Part shown: positions 1 to 6,240 of the stretch, in pieces
How the letters are laid out: every line of letters starts with the position of its first letter
Position numbering within the stretch: position 1 is the first letter of the stretch
Source of the DNA: VAZQ01 sp036498625
GTDB taxonomy: Bacteria > Pseudomonadota > Alphaproteobacteria > Rhizobiales > Xanthobacteraceae
Assembly (NCBI GenBank): GCA_036498625.1
Contig: DASYFD010000345.1
Location: 1 to 6,282, forward strand
DNA: 6,282 nt
Reading direction: 5' to 3'
Notes under the pieces: generated by a model
What the model saw: only the letters and a program-made list of their open reading frames with translations
The model's database searches: none
What the model was told of the DNA's origin: nothing
Program-made: the position numbers and the translations under genes

Positions 1-722
1 CCCGCCAGGAAATCGTTTTCGATGCCACGAACGCGAGCCTGCGGGCGCGGCGCTCGCGCCGCCTGGGCGCACTGTTGCTGGTGGAGCAGGCCATGCCGGT
101 CGTGCCGGACGAGGAGAGCGCGCGGCTACTGGCGCGGGGTATTGCTCGGCTGGGGATTGAGCGGCTGCCGTGGAGCAAGGCGCTGCGCCAATGGCGCGAC
201 CGCGTGATGTTCCTGCGGCGGGCGGAAGGCGACGAATGGCCCGATCTGTCCGACGCCGCGCTCTCCGGCGCCGGCGACTGGCTCGCCGGCCTGATGGCCG
301 GCAAGCGCGCGCTCGCCGATGTCAGCGGCCAGGAACTCGCGGACGCGCTCTCGGCGCTGTTGCCCTGGGGCCTGCGCCGAAGGCTCGAGGTCGAGGCGCC
401 GACCCATTTCGCCGCCCCCTCGGGCTCGTCGGTACCGATCGACTACGATGCCGAGGCGGGCCCGAAGCTCTCGATCCGGGTGCAGGAGCTGTTCGGGCTC
501 GATCGGCATCCGACCGTCGCGGCCGGGCGCGCGCCGCTGGTGGTCGAGCTACTGTCGCCCGCGCATCGGCCGGTCCAGGTCACCAGGGATCTGCCGGGCT
601 TCTGGCGCGGCAGCTATGCGGCGGTCAAAGCCGAGATGAAGGGGCGCTACCCGCGCCATCACGGGCCCGACGATCCGCTCCAGGCCCCGCCCACCCGCCG
701 CGCCAAGCCGCGCGGGCAATAG
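1..722 (+). CDS. hrpB: ATP-dependent helicase HrpB, C-terminal part (5' end outside window)
   Basis: This is the last 239 codons of a DEAH-type ATP-dependent RNA helicase of the HrpB family; the whole protein is usually a little over 800 residues. The reading frame is open from base 3, so the gene enters from the left and its helicase core (motifs I-VI) is not in view. The visible part starts in the region after the core (FDATNASLRARRSRRLGAL, then an LPWSKALRQWRDR segment). It ends in the HrpB-specific C-terminal domain, with these fragment positions: PSGSSVPIDY 139-148, LSIRVQELFGL about 156-166, LLSPAHRPVQVT 183-194, FWRGSYAAVKAEMKGRYP about 200-217. This block is highly diagnostic of the family. 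HrpB is a putative cytoplasmic RNA helicase without a firmly established cellular role in most bacteria. One oddity is RYPRHHGPDDP, where from memory the family usually has a tryptophan before PDDP and this protein has glycine. The gene stops at TAG, 9 bases before the stop of the opposing gene. Confidence 0.95.
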   Translation, partial: RQEIVFDATNASLRARRSRRLGALLLVEQAMPVVPDEESARLLARGIARLGIERLPWSKALRQWRDRVMFLRRAEGDEWPDLSDAALSGAGDWLAGLMAGKRALADVSGQELADALSALLPWGLRRRLEVEAPTHFAAPSGSSVPIDYDAEAGPKLSIRVQELFGLDRHPTVAAGRAPLVVELLSPAHRPVQVTRDLPGFWRGSYAAVKAEMKGRYPRHHGPDDPLQAPPTRRAKPRGQ

Positions 723-731
723 GAGAGGGGC

Positions 732-1571
732 TCACTTGGGCGCGGGATCGAAATTCCGGAGTTCGGGCACCGTCTGGTTCTTCTTGGTCGGCATCAGGTA
801 GCCGTCGACGCTGATGAAATAGGTTTCCTTGCCGAGCATCAGATAATGGTTCTCGGCCTCGCAATTGGTTTCGACCCAGCGCGGGTCGGCTTCGCGATTG
901 TAATCCCGCGTCACCGTCCAGGGCCGCGCGTAGGCGTGGTCGATGGTGGTGATCTGATCATGCAGCCGGTTGCGATTGGTCTGATCGAGGAAAATGCGCT
1001 CCTTGATGATGGTCCCGTTGTCGGGGTGCAACGGCAGCCCGCTGGCGTCGAGGGTGCGCGGACCCTTGAGGCCGCGGGTTTCCACCTCGAGGGTGCGGTA
1101 ACGGCCGTCGGCATCCTGGTCCACCCATTTGCCGATCGAGTAGCCCTCGAAGCTCGGCTTGATCTGATCGGGCCAGCCGCGGCCGTCGGTGTAGATGCGG
1201 CGGTTCTCGCCCAATTGATCGAAGCGGATATAGGTGACCTCTGGCGTAACCAGGATCTCGAGCGGCTCGTAGGCGATCATCACCCGCGGCATGCCTGACG
1301 GCAGGCATATGACCTGCGGATTGTAGCCCTGTCCGCCGGCGGCCGTGTCCGCCAGATTGGCCTCGAACACCGCCTGATACTCCGGCGTCAGCGGAGCCTG
1401 TTGCCGCAGGCCCCCGGGTTTGGTCGGATCCCACTGCGCGGCACCGGGCCGCGTCCACGCTCCGCGGATGTCGGCATACTTTGCGTCATCGAGCGCCCAC
1501 ACGTTGGTCATGGCCATGGCGAAACCCACCGCCGCCAGCTTGATCGCACCACGCGAGTTTCGATTGCGCAT
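732..1571 (-). CDS. Exported protein of unknown function, 279 aa
   Basis: I do not recognise a named function. The protein begins with a typical Sec signal: a basic start (MRNRNSRGAIK), a hydrophobic stretch at about residues 11-22, and a likely signal peptidase I site after VWA at residue 26. The mature protein of about 253 residues should lie in the periplasm or outside the cell. It has no further membrane segment and two cysteines (about 89 and 237) that could pair. It is rich in Trp, Tyr, Asp and Arg. Recognisable stretches are PLTPEYQAVFEANLAD (about 60-75), GMPRVMIAYEPLEILVTPEVTYI (about 93-115), NRRIYTDGRGWP (about 123-134) and LEVETRGLKGPRTLDASGLPLH (about 161-182). From memory, proteins with this pattern occur as uncharacterised, often multi-copy secreted proteins in Bradyrhizobium-like bacteria and sphingomonads. 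The start was moved to the ATG at 1571 because AAAGGAAG lies four bases upstream; a longer GTG start at 1586 would place that site inside the gene. It converges with hrpB and appears to be transcribed alone. Confidence 0.85.
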   Translation of the reverse strand: MRNRNSRGAIKLAAVGFAMAMTNVWALDDAKYADIRGAWTRPGAAQWDPTKPGGLRQQAPLTPEYQAVFEANLADTAAGGQGYNPQVICLPSGMPRVMIAYEPLEILVTPEVTYIRFDQLGENRRIYTDGRGWPDQIKPSFEGYSIGKWVDQDADGRYRTLEVETRGLKGPRTLDASGLPLHPDNGTIIKERIFLDQTNRNRLHDQITTIDHAYARPWTVTRDYNREADPRWVETNCEAENHYLMLGKETYFISVDGYLMPTKKNQTVPELRNFDPAPK

Positions 1572-1575
1572 GAAT

Positions 1576-1583
1576 CTTCCTTT
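1576..1583 (-). promoter_or_regulatory. Ribosome binding site of the exported unknown protein
   Basis: On the minus strand AAAGGAAG is followed by ATTC and then the ATG at 1571. The good match and spacing decide in favour of this ATG over the in-frame GTG five codons upstream. Confidence 0.75.
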
Positions 1584-1740
1584 CACACCCGCCGCCGGGA
1601 AACGAGGCGCAGGTTACCAAAATCACAGTCCGGATCGCCCGGATAACTCCGCTGCAGGCTACCTCGGGTGAACTTGCCGTCGCAAGCGCCGTCCGGCGCG
1701 GCCGCGACACCCGATTGCCATGGGGTTAGTGCGGCGTCAG

Positions 1741-1756
1741 GTTCAATTGATTGAAC
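1741..1756. repeat. Perfect 16-base palindrome GTTCAAT-TG-ATTGAAC, possible operator
   Basis: Two perfect 7-base arms are separated by TG, within a 230-base gap that has no gene (1572-1801). The site is AT-rich compared with its GC-rich surroundings. It lies 45 bases beyond the stop of the exporter gene and 170 bases upstream of the start of the exported unknown protein, both read leftward. No T-tract follows on either strand, so an intrinsic terminator is unlikely. The size and symmetry suit a dimeric repressor such as a TetR or GntR type, but no such regulator gene is in the window, and the distance to the next start is long for an operator. I see nothing else definite in this gap. Confidence 0.4.
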
Positions 1757-1801
1757 GCCAGTCGCCGGCGGGGACTCGCTCGCGTGCAGGCGCAAGCGGC
1801 A

Positions 1802-2716
1802 TCACCTTCTTGCCGATGACGCCGCATGCGTGACCAGGTAGATGCCGATGGCAACCGGCACGACGCCGAGCAGATCGGTGAACGCCACATGCTCGTCGAG
1901 CAGGAGCCACCCGAACAGCATGCCGAGCGGCGGCATCATGAAATGATAGGAGCTCGCCGCGGTTGCGCTCGACACGGTCAGCAGGTGGAACCAGAGCAGA
2001 TAGGCGAATGCGGAGACGAGCACGACCAGATAGATAAACGCCGCGAGCAGTCGCCAGCTCGGCACGATATCGCCCACGCTTTCGACGCCGAAAGCGAACG
2101 GAGACAGCGCGAGACCGGCGGACAGGCTTTGCACGCCGTTCCCGATCCAGAGCCCGCCGTGGGGCGCCAGGCGCTTGAACAGGATGGTGCCGCCGACCAG
2201 CGAGACCAGCGCCGCGATGGTGAAGACGATTCCGCCGAAGTGCTCCGCGCCGCCGGCGAGACGGCTTTCCACCACAAAGGCAACGCCACCGATGCCGAGC
2301 AGAAGGCCCGCCACCTTGCGCCAGCTCATCCGTTCGCCGAGGAACGCCGCCGCCAGCACCGCGGTGAGCACCGGGTTGGCGCTTATGACCAGCGCCGCCA
2401 AGCCGGACGAGACTGTGCGCATGCCCACATAGCCGAAGCCCAGATAGACCGCCTGGTTGGCGATCCCGAGCGCGGCGAACACCAGAAGATCGCGGCGCCC
2501 GAGATTCCACGGCACGCGATGGATGGCGGCGGCGCCGAGCATGAGCATGCCGGCAACAAGAAACCGCGTCGCGAGCAGGATGAGCGGCGGACAATCCGCG
2601 ATCGCGAGCTTGGCGACCGCGAAGGCCGAGCTCCAGAGCACGCAGAACGCCGCCACCAAAAACGGTAACGGGATACGGGATACGGAGGATGGAATCGCAA
2701 TATGGGCGGAGTTCAT
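1802..2716 (-). CDS. EamA-family (DMT superfamily) membrane exporter, 304 aa
   Basis: This is an inner-membrane transporter of the drug/metabolite transporter superfamily, EamA (RhaT/YdcZ-like) type, probably an exporter of small metabolites or amino-acid-like compounds. The substrate cannot be told from sequence. Ten hydrophobic helices fit at roughly residues 17-38, 44-64, 77-95, 104-125, 133-149, 160-180, 190-209, 222-243, 255-272 and 280-297. They fall into the usual two five-helix repeats. The end of each repeat shows the family signature: ANPVLTAVLAAAFLGERM (113-130) and MPPLGMLFGWLLLDEH (261-276). Other typical stretches are LWSSAFAVAKLAI near the start and LATRFLVAGMLML in helix 2. 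Length is normal for the family. The ATG at 2716 has AAGGA seven bases upstream. A much longer open frame upstream would run through the regulator promoter and lacks transporter character. It is divergent from the LysR gene, which is its likely regulator. Confidence 0.93.
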   Translation of the reverse strand: MNSAHIAIPSSVSRIPLPFLVAAFCVLWSSAFAVAKLAIADCPPLILLATRFLVAGMLMLGAAAIHRVPWNLGRRDLLVFAALGIANQAVYLGFGYVGMRTVSSGLAALVISANPVLTAVLAAAFLGERMSWRKVAGLLLGIGGVAFVVESRLAGGAEHFGGIVFTIAALVSLVGGTILFKRLAPHGGLWIGNGVQSLSAGLALSPFAFGVESVGDIVPSWRLLAAFIYLVVLVSAFAYLLWFHLLTVSSATAASSYHFMMPPLGMLFGWLLLDEHVAFTDLLGVVPVAIGIYLVTHAASSARR

Positions 2717-2723
2717 GGGGATT

Positions 2724-2730
2724 TCCTTTC
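2724..2730 (-). promoter_or_regulatory. Ribosome binding site of the EamA exporter
   Basis: On the minus strand GAAAGGA stands seven bases before the ATG at 2716. This supports that start against the longer open frame reaching 2977. Confidence 0.75.
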
Positions 2731-2755
2731 TCTCCGGCCCAGATAGGCGCCTCTC

Positions 2756-2769
2756 TTTCCATTTGGAAA
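2756..2769. promoter_or_regulatory. Candidate LysR-type operator TTTCCA-TT-TGGAAA
   Basis: A perfect inverted repeat with 6-base arms and a 2-base centre lies in the divergent intergenic strip, 40 bases upstream of the exporter start and about 60 upstream of the regulator start. It contains the T-N11-A spacing (T2756 to A2768, and T2757 to A2769) that is characteristic of LysR-type binding sites. The adjacent stretch 2767-2788 is strikingly AT-rich (AAATTAAATGATAATATGA) and could hold the promoter elements of both genes. GATAAT at 2776-2781 is a possible rightward -10 box, but I could not pair it with a convincing -35. Control of both genes from here is inferred from arrangement, not shown. 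Confidence 0.6.
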
Positions 2770-2827
2770 TTAAATGATAATATGAGGATGAGTGGATTAT
2801 CGAATGGCACGAATCTGGTGCGCCGAC

Positions 2828-3694
2828 ATGTTCGACCTCGATCTTCTCCGCAGCTTCGTTTCGGTGGTGGATACGGGCGGCTTCACGCGCGCCGGCGAGC
2901 GCGTCCACCGCACGCAGTCGACGGTCAGCCAGCAGATCAGGCGGCTGGAAGAGACCTTGGGCCATCCGCTGCTGCACCGGAACGGAAAGCAGGCCACGCC
3001 AACCGAGGAAGGCGAGCGGCTGCTCTCCTATGCGCGACGGATTCTGGCGCTCGCCCAGGAGGCGCGCGATGTGGTCGCAAAGCCCGCGGGCGACGGTGTG
3101 GTGCGGCTCGGCTTTCCGGAGGATTTCGCCGCCTATCGGCTCACCGAGCTCTTGTCGGATTTTGCCCGCTCACGCCCGGGCCTTCGCCTCGACGTGCGCT
3201 GTGGCCTGAGCGTGCAATTGCGCCGCGCGCTCGAGCGCGGAGAGCTCGATCTCGCATTGTTCAAGCGCGACGCCGGCGAGACGGGCGGAATAGCGGCGTG
3301 GCCCGAGCGGTTGCATTGGGTCACCAGCCGACGGCATCCGATCGATTTCCTTCGCGATCCGTTGCCGCTTGCGGCATCCGAGCAGGGCTGCCTCTATCGC
3401 GATCGCATGATCCACGCCATCGAGGCTTCCGGCCGCGCCTGGCACATCGCCTATACCAGCCCCAACCTGGCCGGCATCCAGGCCGCGATTTCCGTCGGCC
3501 TCGGCGTCAGCATCCTGTCCGAGGTCGCGATCCTGGCGGATCATCTCGTGATCGAGCCCGCGGACGGATTCCCATCGATGAGCAGCACGGAAATTGCGCT
3601 GGTCGCGGCCGCGGACGCGAACCCGGCAACGCGCCGGCTCGCTGAGATCCTGGAGGATTTCTGCTCGACCACCTATCGGCTTGGAGCCGCGTAG
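2828..3694 (+). CDS. LysR-family transcriptional regulator, 288 aa
   Basis: This is a DNA-binding regulator of the LysR family. The N-terminal winged helix-turn-helix covers about residues 3-60, with the classic pattern FDLDLLRSFVSVVDTGGFTRAG, RVHRTQSTVSQQIRRLEETLG (recognition helix) and HPLLHRNGKQATPTEEGERLL. A linker helix follows (about 61-85). The effector-binding domain starts near VVRLGFPEDF (91-100) and runs to about residue 280, including LERGELDLALFKR (about 135-147) and VGLGVSILSE (223-232). Length is normal for the family. The effector is unknown. The start is chosen at the ATG beginning MFDLDLL because family members usually begin there. An in-frame ATG at 2804 (weak AGTGGA site upstream) and GTG at 2792 are possible, adding 8 or 12 residues. 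The gene is divergent from the EamA exporter, the standard layout for a LysR regulator and its target, with a T-N11-A palindrome between them. Confidence 0.93.
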   Translation: MFDLDLLRSFVSVVDTGGFTRAGERVHRTQSTVSQQIRRLEETLGHPLLHRNGKQATPTEEGERLLSYARRILALAQEARDVVAKPAGDGVVRLGFPEDFAAYRLTELLSDFARSRPGLRLDVRCGLSVQLRRALERGELDLALFKRDAGETGGIAAWPERLHWVTSRRHPIDFLRDPLPLAASEQGCLYRDRMIHAIEASGRAWHIAYTSPNLAGIQAAISVGLGVSILSEVAILADHLVIEPADGFPSMSSTEIALVAAADANPATRRLAEILEDFCSTTYRLGAA

Positions 3695-3888
3695 GGAAAC
3701 GCGCCGTGCGTTTGCTGCTGCGGCCTCGAGCGGGCGCTGCCGATCACGCATCCGGACAATTTTAGTCTTCGTGTTGATGATGCCCACACCAGCCGGCGGG
3801 AAAGCGTCGGCCGGCGGCGGCCCATTAGTGCGTTCTTTGGGCATCTTGTGATCTGACTTCGCCCGCACTCAACGATGGGCGTCGGATC

Positions 3889-4413
3889 ATGCGTGAGGTC
3901 GTCATCTTTGCCGGACTGCTGGTTGGGGGAGGGGTCATGGCGGCGCGAATTGCCGACCGGGCGGTCCATACGACCGAGCCGCCGCCCGCGGTCGCCGCCG
4001 CGGCGAGCGTGCCGCCGGTTGCGGCCCGGCAGGATTCCTATGGCAGCAGCGTCGTCATTCCGCGCGACGCGCGCGGGCATTTCGTGGTCGACGCCAGGGT
4101 CGACGGACGTCGCATGGCCTTCATGCTCGACACCGGCGCCACGGTGGTGGCGCTGCGGGCGCGCGATGCCGCGGTCCTCGGCATCCACCCATCGGCGCGC
4201 GATTTCACCGTCGAGGTCAAGACCGCCAACGGCTCGACGCGGGCGGCCCCGGTGCAGCTCGGCTTGGTGGAGATCAACGGCCTCAGCGTGCGCAACGTGG
4301 CGGCGCTGGTCTCGCCGGACGAGGCGCTGAGCGAGAACCTGCTCGGCCTGTCGTTCCTGTCGCGGCTGCGGCGCTTCGAATTCAGCAACGGCCGGCTGGT
4401 CCTCGAGCAGTAG
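3889..4413 (+). CDS. Membrane-anchored retropepsin-like aspartic protease (TIGR02281 type), 174 aa
   Basis: This small single-domain aspartic protease belongs to clan AA (retropepsin-like fold). Such proteins carry one catalytic Asp and would work as a homodimer. The N-terminus has a short hydrophobic segment (about residues 4-20, VVIFAGLLVGGGVMAARI) that probably anchors it in the inner membrane. A Pro/Ala-rich linker (about 30-47) then leads to a periplasmic domain. The catalytic motif is LDTGAT (80-85, Asp81) after GHFVVDARVDGRRMAFM. The second hallmark is ENLLGLSFLSRLRRFEF (about 149-165), the LLG-SFL motif typical of the TIGR02281 family. Physiological substrates are not known for the family. 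The ATG at 3889 keeps the anchor but has only a weak ribosome site. An in-frame ATG at 3937 has a strong GGAGGGG site just ahead and would give a 158-residue form without anchor. The mutase gene starts 60 bases downstream on the same strand, so co-transcription is possible. Confidence 0.88.
   Translation: MREVVIFAGLLVGGGVMAARIADRAVHTTEPPPAVAAAASVPPVAARQDSYGSSVVIPRDARGHFVVDARVDGRRMAFMLDTGATVVALRARDAAVLGIHPSARDFTVEVKTANGSTRAAPVQLGLVEINGLSVRNVAALVSPDEALSENLLGLSFLSRLRRFEFSNGRLVLEQ
3928..3934 (+). promoter_or_regulatory. Strong Shine-Dalgarno-like site inside the protease gene
   Basis: GGAGGGG lies two bases before an in-frame ATG at 3937 (codon 17 of the protease), with the GGAGG core four bases away. 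It is a better match than anything ahead of the ATG at 3889. It could be an alternative start or chance, because the same bases encode the glycine-rich VGGGV of the membrane segment. Confidence 0.35.
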
Positions 4414-4473
4414 CGCTTTCCCCGGCCGCAAGCATGGGATATGTCCTCGAGCCGGTCGCACGCATCGAGAGAC

Positions 4474-5976
4474 ATGATGTTCCCCAAACCGAGGCCCGCG
4501 CTCGTCCCCAACACTTATGCGTATGAATCCGAGCCGTTGGTGAAGGCCACCGGCTTTCGCGAATACGATGCCCGCTGGCTTCTGGGCGACGAGATCAACC
4601 TGATGGGGGTGCAGGCGCTCGGGCTGGGGCTCGGCACGCTGCTGTACGAGCTCGGCGCCAGGCCCGAGATCGTGACCGCCCACGATTATCGTTCCTATTC
4701 GGCCTCCGTGAAGCTCGCGCTGGTCTCCGGCCTGATGGCGGCGGGCTGCCGGGTGCACGACATCGGGCTCGCCGTCACCCCGATGGCCTATTTCGCGCAG
4801 TTCGAGCTCGACGTGCCCTGCGTCGCCATGGTGACGGCTTCCCACAACGACAACGGCTGGACCGGCGTGAAGATGGGCGCCAACCGTCCGCTCACCTTCG
4901 GGCCCGACGAGATGACGGCGCTCAAGGACATCGTGCTCAATGCGCGCTTCCGCCCGAGCGGCGGCGGCTCCTACGAATTCGTCGACAATTTTCCGGCCCG
5001 CTACATCGCCGACCTCACCAACCGGGGAAAGCTCAAGCGCCGCCTCAAGGTGGTGTGCGCCTGCGGCAACGGCACCGCCGGCGCGTTCTCGCCCAAGGTG
5101 CTGGCCGCGATCGGCTGCGAGGTGGTGCCGCTCGACTGCGAGCTCGATTACACCTTTCCGCGCTACAACCCCAATACCGAGGATCTCAAGATGCTGCATG
5201 CGCTGGCCGAGGAGGTTCGGCACAGCAAGGCGGATGTGGGCCTCGCCTTCGATGGCGACGGCGACCGCTGCGGCGTGGTCGACGACAGCGGCGAGGAAAT
5301 CTTCGCCGACAAGGTCGGGGTCATGCTGGCGCGCGAGTTCTCGGCGCAGCATCCAGGCGCGGTATTCGTGGCCGACGTGAAATCAACCGGCCTGTTCATG
5401 ACGGATCCGGTCTTGCAGAAGAATGGCGCCCGCACCGACTACTGGAAGACCGGGCATTCCTACATGAAGCGCCGCACCCACGAGCTCGGCGCGCTCGCCG
5501 GCTTCGAGAAATCCGGCCACTTCTTCTTCAACAAGCCGGTCGGCCGCGGCTATGACGACGGCCTCATCTCGGCGCTCGCGATCTGCGACATGCTCGACCG
5601 CAACCCCGGCAAGAGCATGTCGGATCTCAAGAACGCGCTGCCCAAGACCTGGGGCTCGCCGACCATGTCGCCGCATTGCGCCGACGAGACCAAATACGGC
5701 GTGGTCGACGCGGTGGTGAAGCACTTCCAGAACGCGCAGGCCGCGCACCAGCATGTCGCCGGGCAGCCGATCCGTGACCTGGTGACCGTCAACGGCGTGC
5801 GGGTGACGGTCGAGGACGGCACCTGGGGCCTGGTGCGCGCGTCCTCCAACAAGCCGGAGCTGGTGGTGGTGGTGGAAAGCCCGGTGTCCGACGCGCGCAT
5901 GCACGACATGTTCAGGGAGATTGATGCAGTGCTGCGCACCCACCCGGAGGTCGGGGCATACAATCAGACGATTTGA
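4474..5976 (+). CDS. Phosphomannomutase/phosphoglucomutase, 500 aa
   Basis: This cytoplasmic alpha-D-phosphohexomutase interconverts the 6-phosphate and 1-phosphate of mannose and/or glucose. It supplies precursors for GDP-mannose or UDP-glucose and so for LPS, capsule or exopolysaccharide. All four domain signatures are present. GFREYDARW (27-35) opens domain 1. TASHN (121-125) holds the phosphoserine Ser123. DGDGDR (260-265) is the metal-binding loop of domain 2. EKSGH (345-349) is the sugar-specificity loop of domain 3, with EKSGH where many relatives have GEMSGH. RASSNKPELVV (456-466) is the phosphate-binding loop of domain 4. The start is chosen at ATG 4474 (MMFPKPRPALVPN), near a GAGAGA stretch. 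ATG 4477 is equally plausible, and an in-frame ATG at 4441 would add 11 residues that do not look like the family. Length is normal and the gene looks intact. It may be manB/algC-like, but substrate preference cannot be read from sequence, so no symbol is given. A palindromic repeat begins two bases after its stop codon. Confidence 0.95.
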   Translation: MMFPKPRPALVPNTYAYESEPLVKATGFREYDARWLLGDEINLMGVQALGLGLGTLLYELGARPEIVTAHDYRSYSASVKLALVSGLMAAGCRVHDIGLAVTPMAYFAQFELDVPCVAMVTASHNDNGWTGVKMGANRPLTFGPDEMTALKDIVLNARFRPSGGGSYEFVDNFPARYIADLTNRGKLKRRLKVVCACGNGTAGAFSPKVLAAIGCEVVPLDCELDYTFPRYNPNTEDLKMLHALAEEVRHSKADVGLAFDGDGDRCGVVDDSGEEIFADKVGVMLAREFSAQHPGAVFVADVKSTGLFMTDPVLQKNGARTDYWKTGHSYMKRRTHELGALAGFEKSGHFFFNKPVGRGYDDGLISALAICDMLDRNPGKSMSDLKNALPKTWGSPTMSPHCADETKYGVVDAVVKHFQNAQAAHQHVAGQPIRDLVTVNGVRVTVEDGTWGLVRASSNKPELVVVVESPVSDARMHDMFREIDAVLRTHPEVGAYNQTI

Positions 5977-6044
5977 TTGTAGGATGGTTGAGGCTCAAAT
6001 GGCGTCTACGCCGTCGTCGGGCCCAGGAATTCCGATCTCCGCTC

Positions 6045-6064
6045 ATTCCCGCGCAAGCGGGAAT
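6045..6064 (+). repeat. Perfect hairpin ATTCCCGC-GCAA-GCGGGAAT
   Basis: Two perfect 8-base arms enclose a GCAA tetraloop, flanked by CTC and CCAG. The loop fits the stable GNRA class if transcribed. This CATTCCCGC..GCGGGAATCCAG pattern is, from memory, common in intergenic repeats of GC-rich proteobacteria. It lies 69 bases past the mutase stop and lacks a T-tract, so it would protect or pause a transcript rather than act as a classic intrinsic terminator. Confidence 0.7.
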
Positions 6065-6183
6065 CCAGTTGTTTCTTCGCAAAATGACTGGATGAGCTGC
6101 ATCCACGGCGTGCCGGGAGAGTACGCGTGCCTCACTCACTCGTTCGCAACCGGGAACTCAGCTCATTTTTGCGAGAAGACTGG

Positions 6184-6203
6184 GTCCCCGCTTTCGCGAG
6201 GAC
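6184..6203 (-). repeat. Second hairpin, degenerate inverted copy of the 6045 hairpin
   Basis: GTCCCCGC-TTTC-GCGAGGAC has 8-base arms with one mismatch. Its reverse complement, with flanks, aligns without gaps to 6039-6070. The centre TTTC reads GAAA on the minus strand, again a GNRA-type loop. Conservation of the fold despite changed bases suggests that the structure matters or that both derive from one repeat family. Confidence 0.6.
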
Positions 6204-6240
6204 GAGCGGATGAGACGTCTTCTTCATAACACAACCCATC

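Noticed and set aside
846..1298. A 150-codon plus-strand frame opposite the exported protein
   Set aside because: It is antisense to a gene with a signal peptide and a good ribosome site, and its sequence shows no family resemblance.
1826..2668. A 280-codon plus-strand frame opposite the EamA exporter
   Set aside because: The composition (Glu/Arg/His/Gln-rich, low complexity) is that of an antisense frame, while the minus strand encodes a clear ten-helix transporter.
2670..2690. Tandem heptamers GGGATAC GGGATAC GGAGGAT near the start of the exporter gene, as a possible phase-variable tract
   Set aside because: Only two perfect units are present, far too few to suggest slippage, and the codons fit the N-terminal region of the protein.
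1743..2810. A 355-codon minus-strand frame overlapping the exporter in another phase
   Set aside because: The product is Arg/Ala-rich without motifs; the neighbouring phase encodes the real transporter.
2717..2977. An 87-residue N-terminal extension of the EamA exporter
   Set aside because: It would cross the divergent promoter and the start of the LysR gene, has no transporter features, and a good ribosome site precedes the ATG at 2716.
3779..3845. Inverted GATGCCCA / TGGGCATC in the gap before the protease gene
   Set aside because: The 8-base arms are more than 50 bases apart with no supporting structure, which is likely chance. The rest of this 194-base gap shows only a GCCGGC palindrome pair without a T-tract, and no convincing promoter or terminator.
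3673..5352. A 559-codon open frame on the minus strand covering the protease and most of the mutase gene
   Set aside because: Its protein is rich in His, Arg, Ala and Gly with no domain character. It is the expected antisense shadow of GC-rich coding sequence, and two well-recognised genes occupy the other strand.
5921..6229. A 102-codon plus-strand frame running from the mutase end into the repeat
   Set aside because: It overlaps the mutase in another phase, then follows the palindromic repeat; the protein has no recognisable character.
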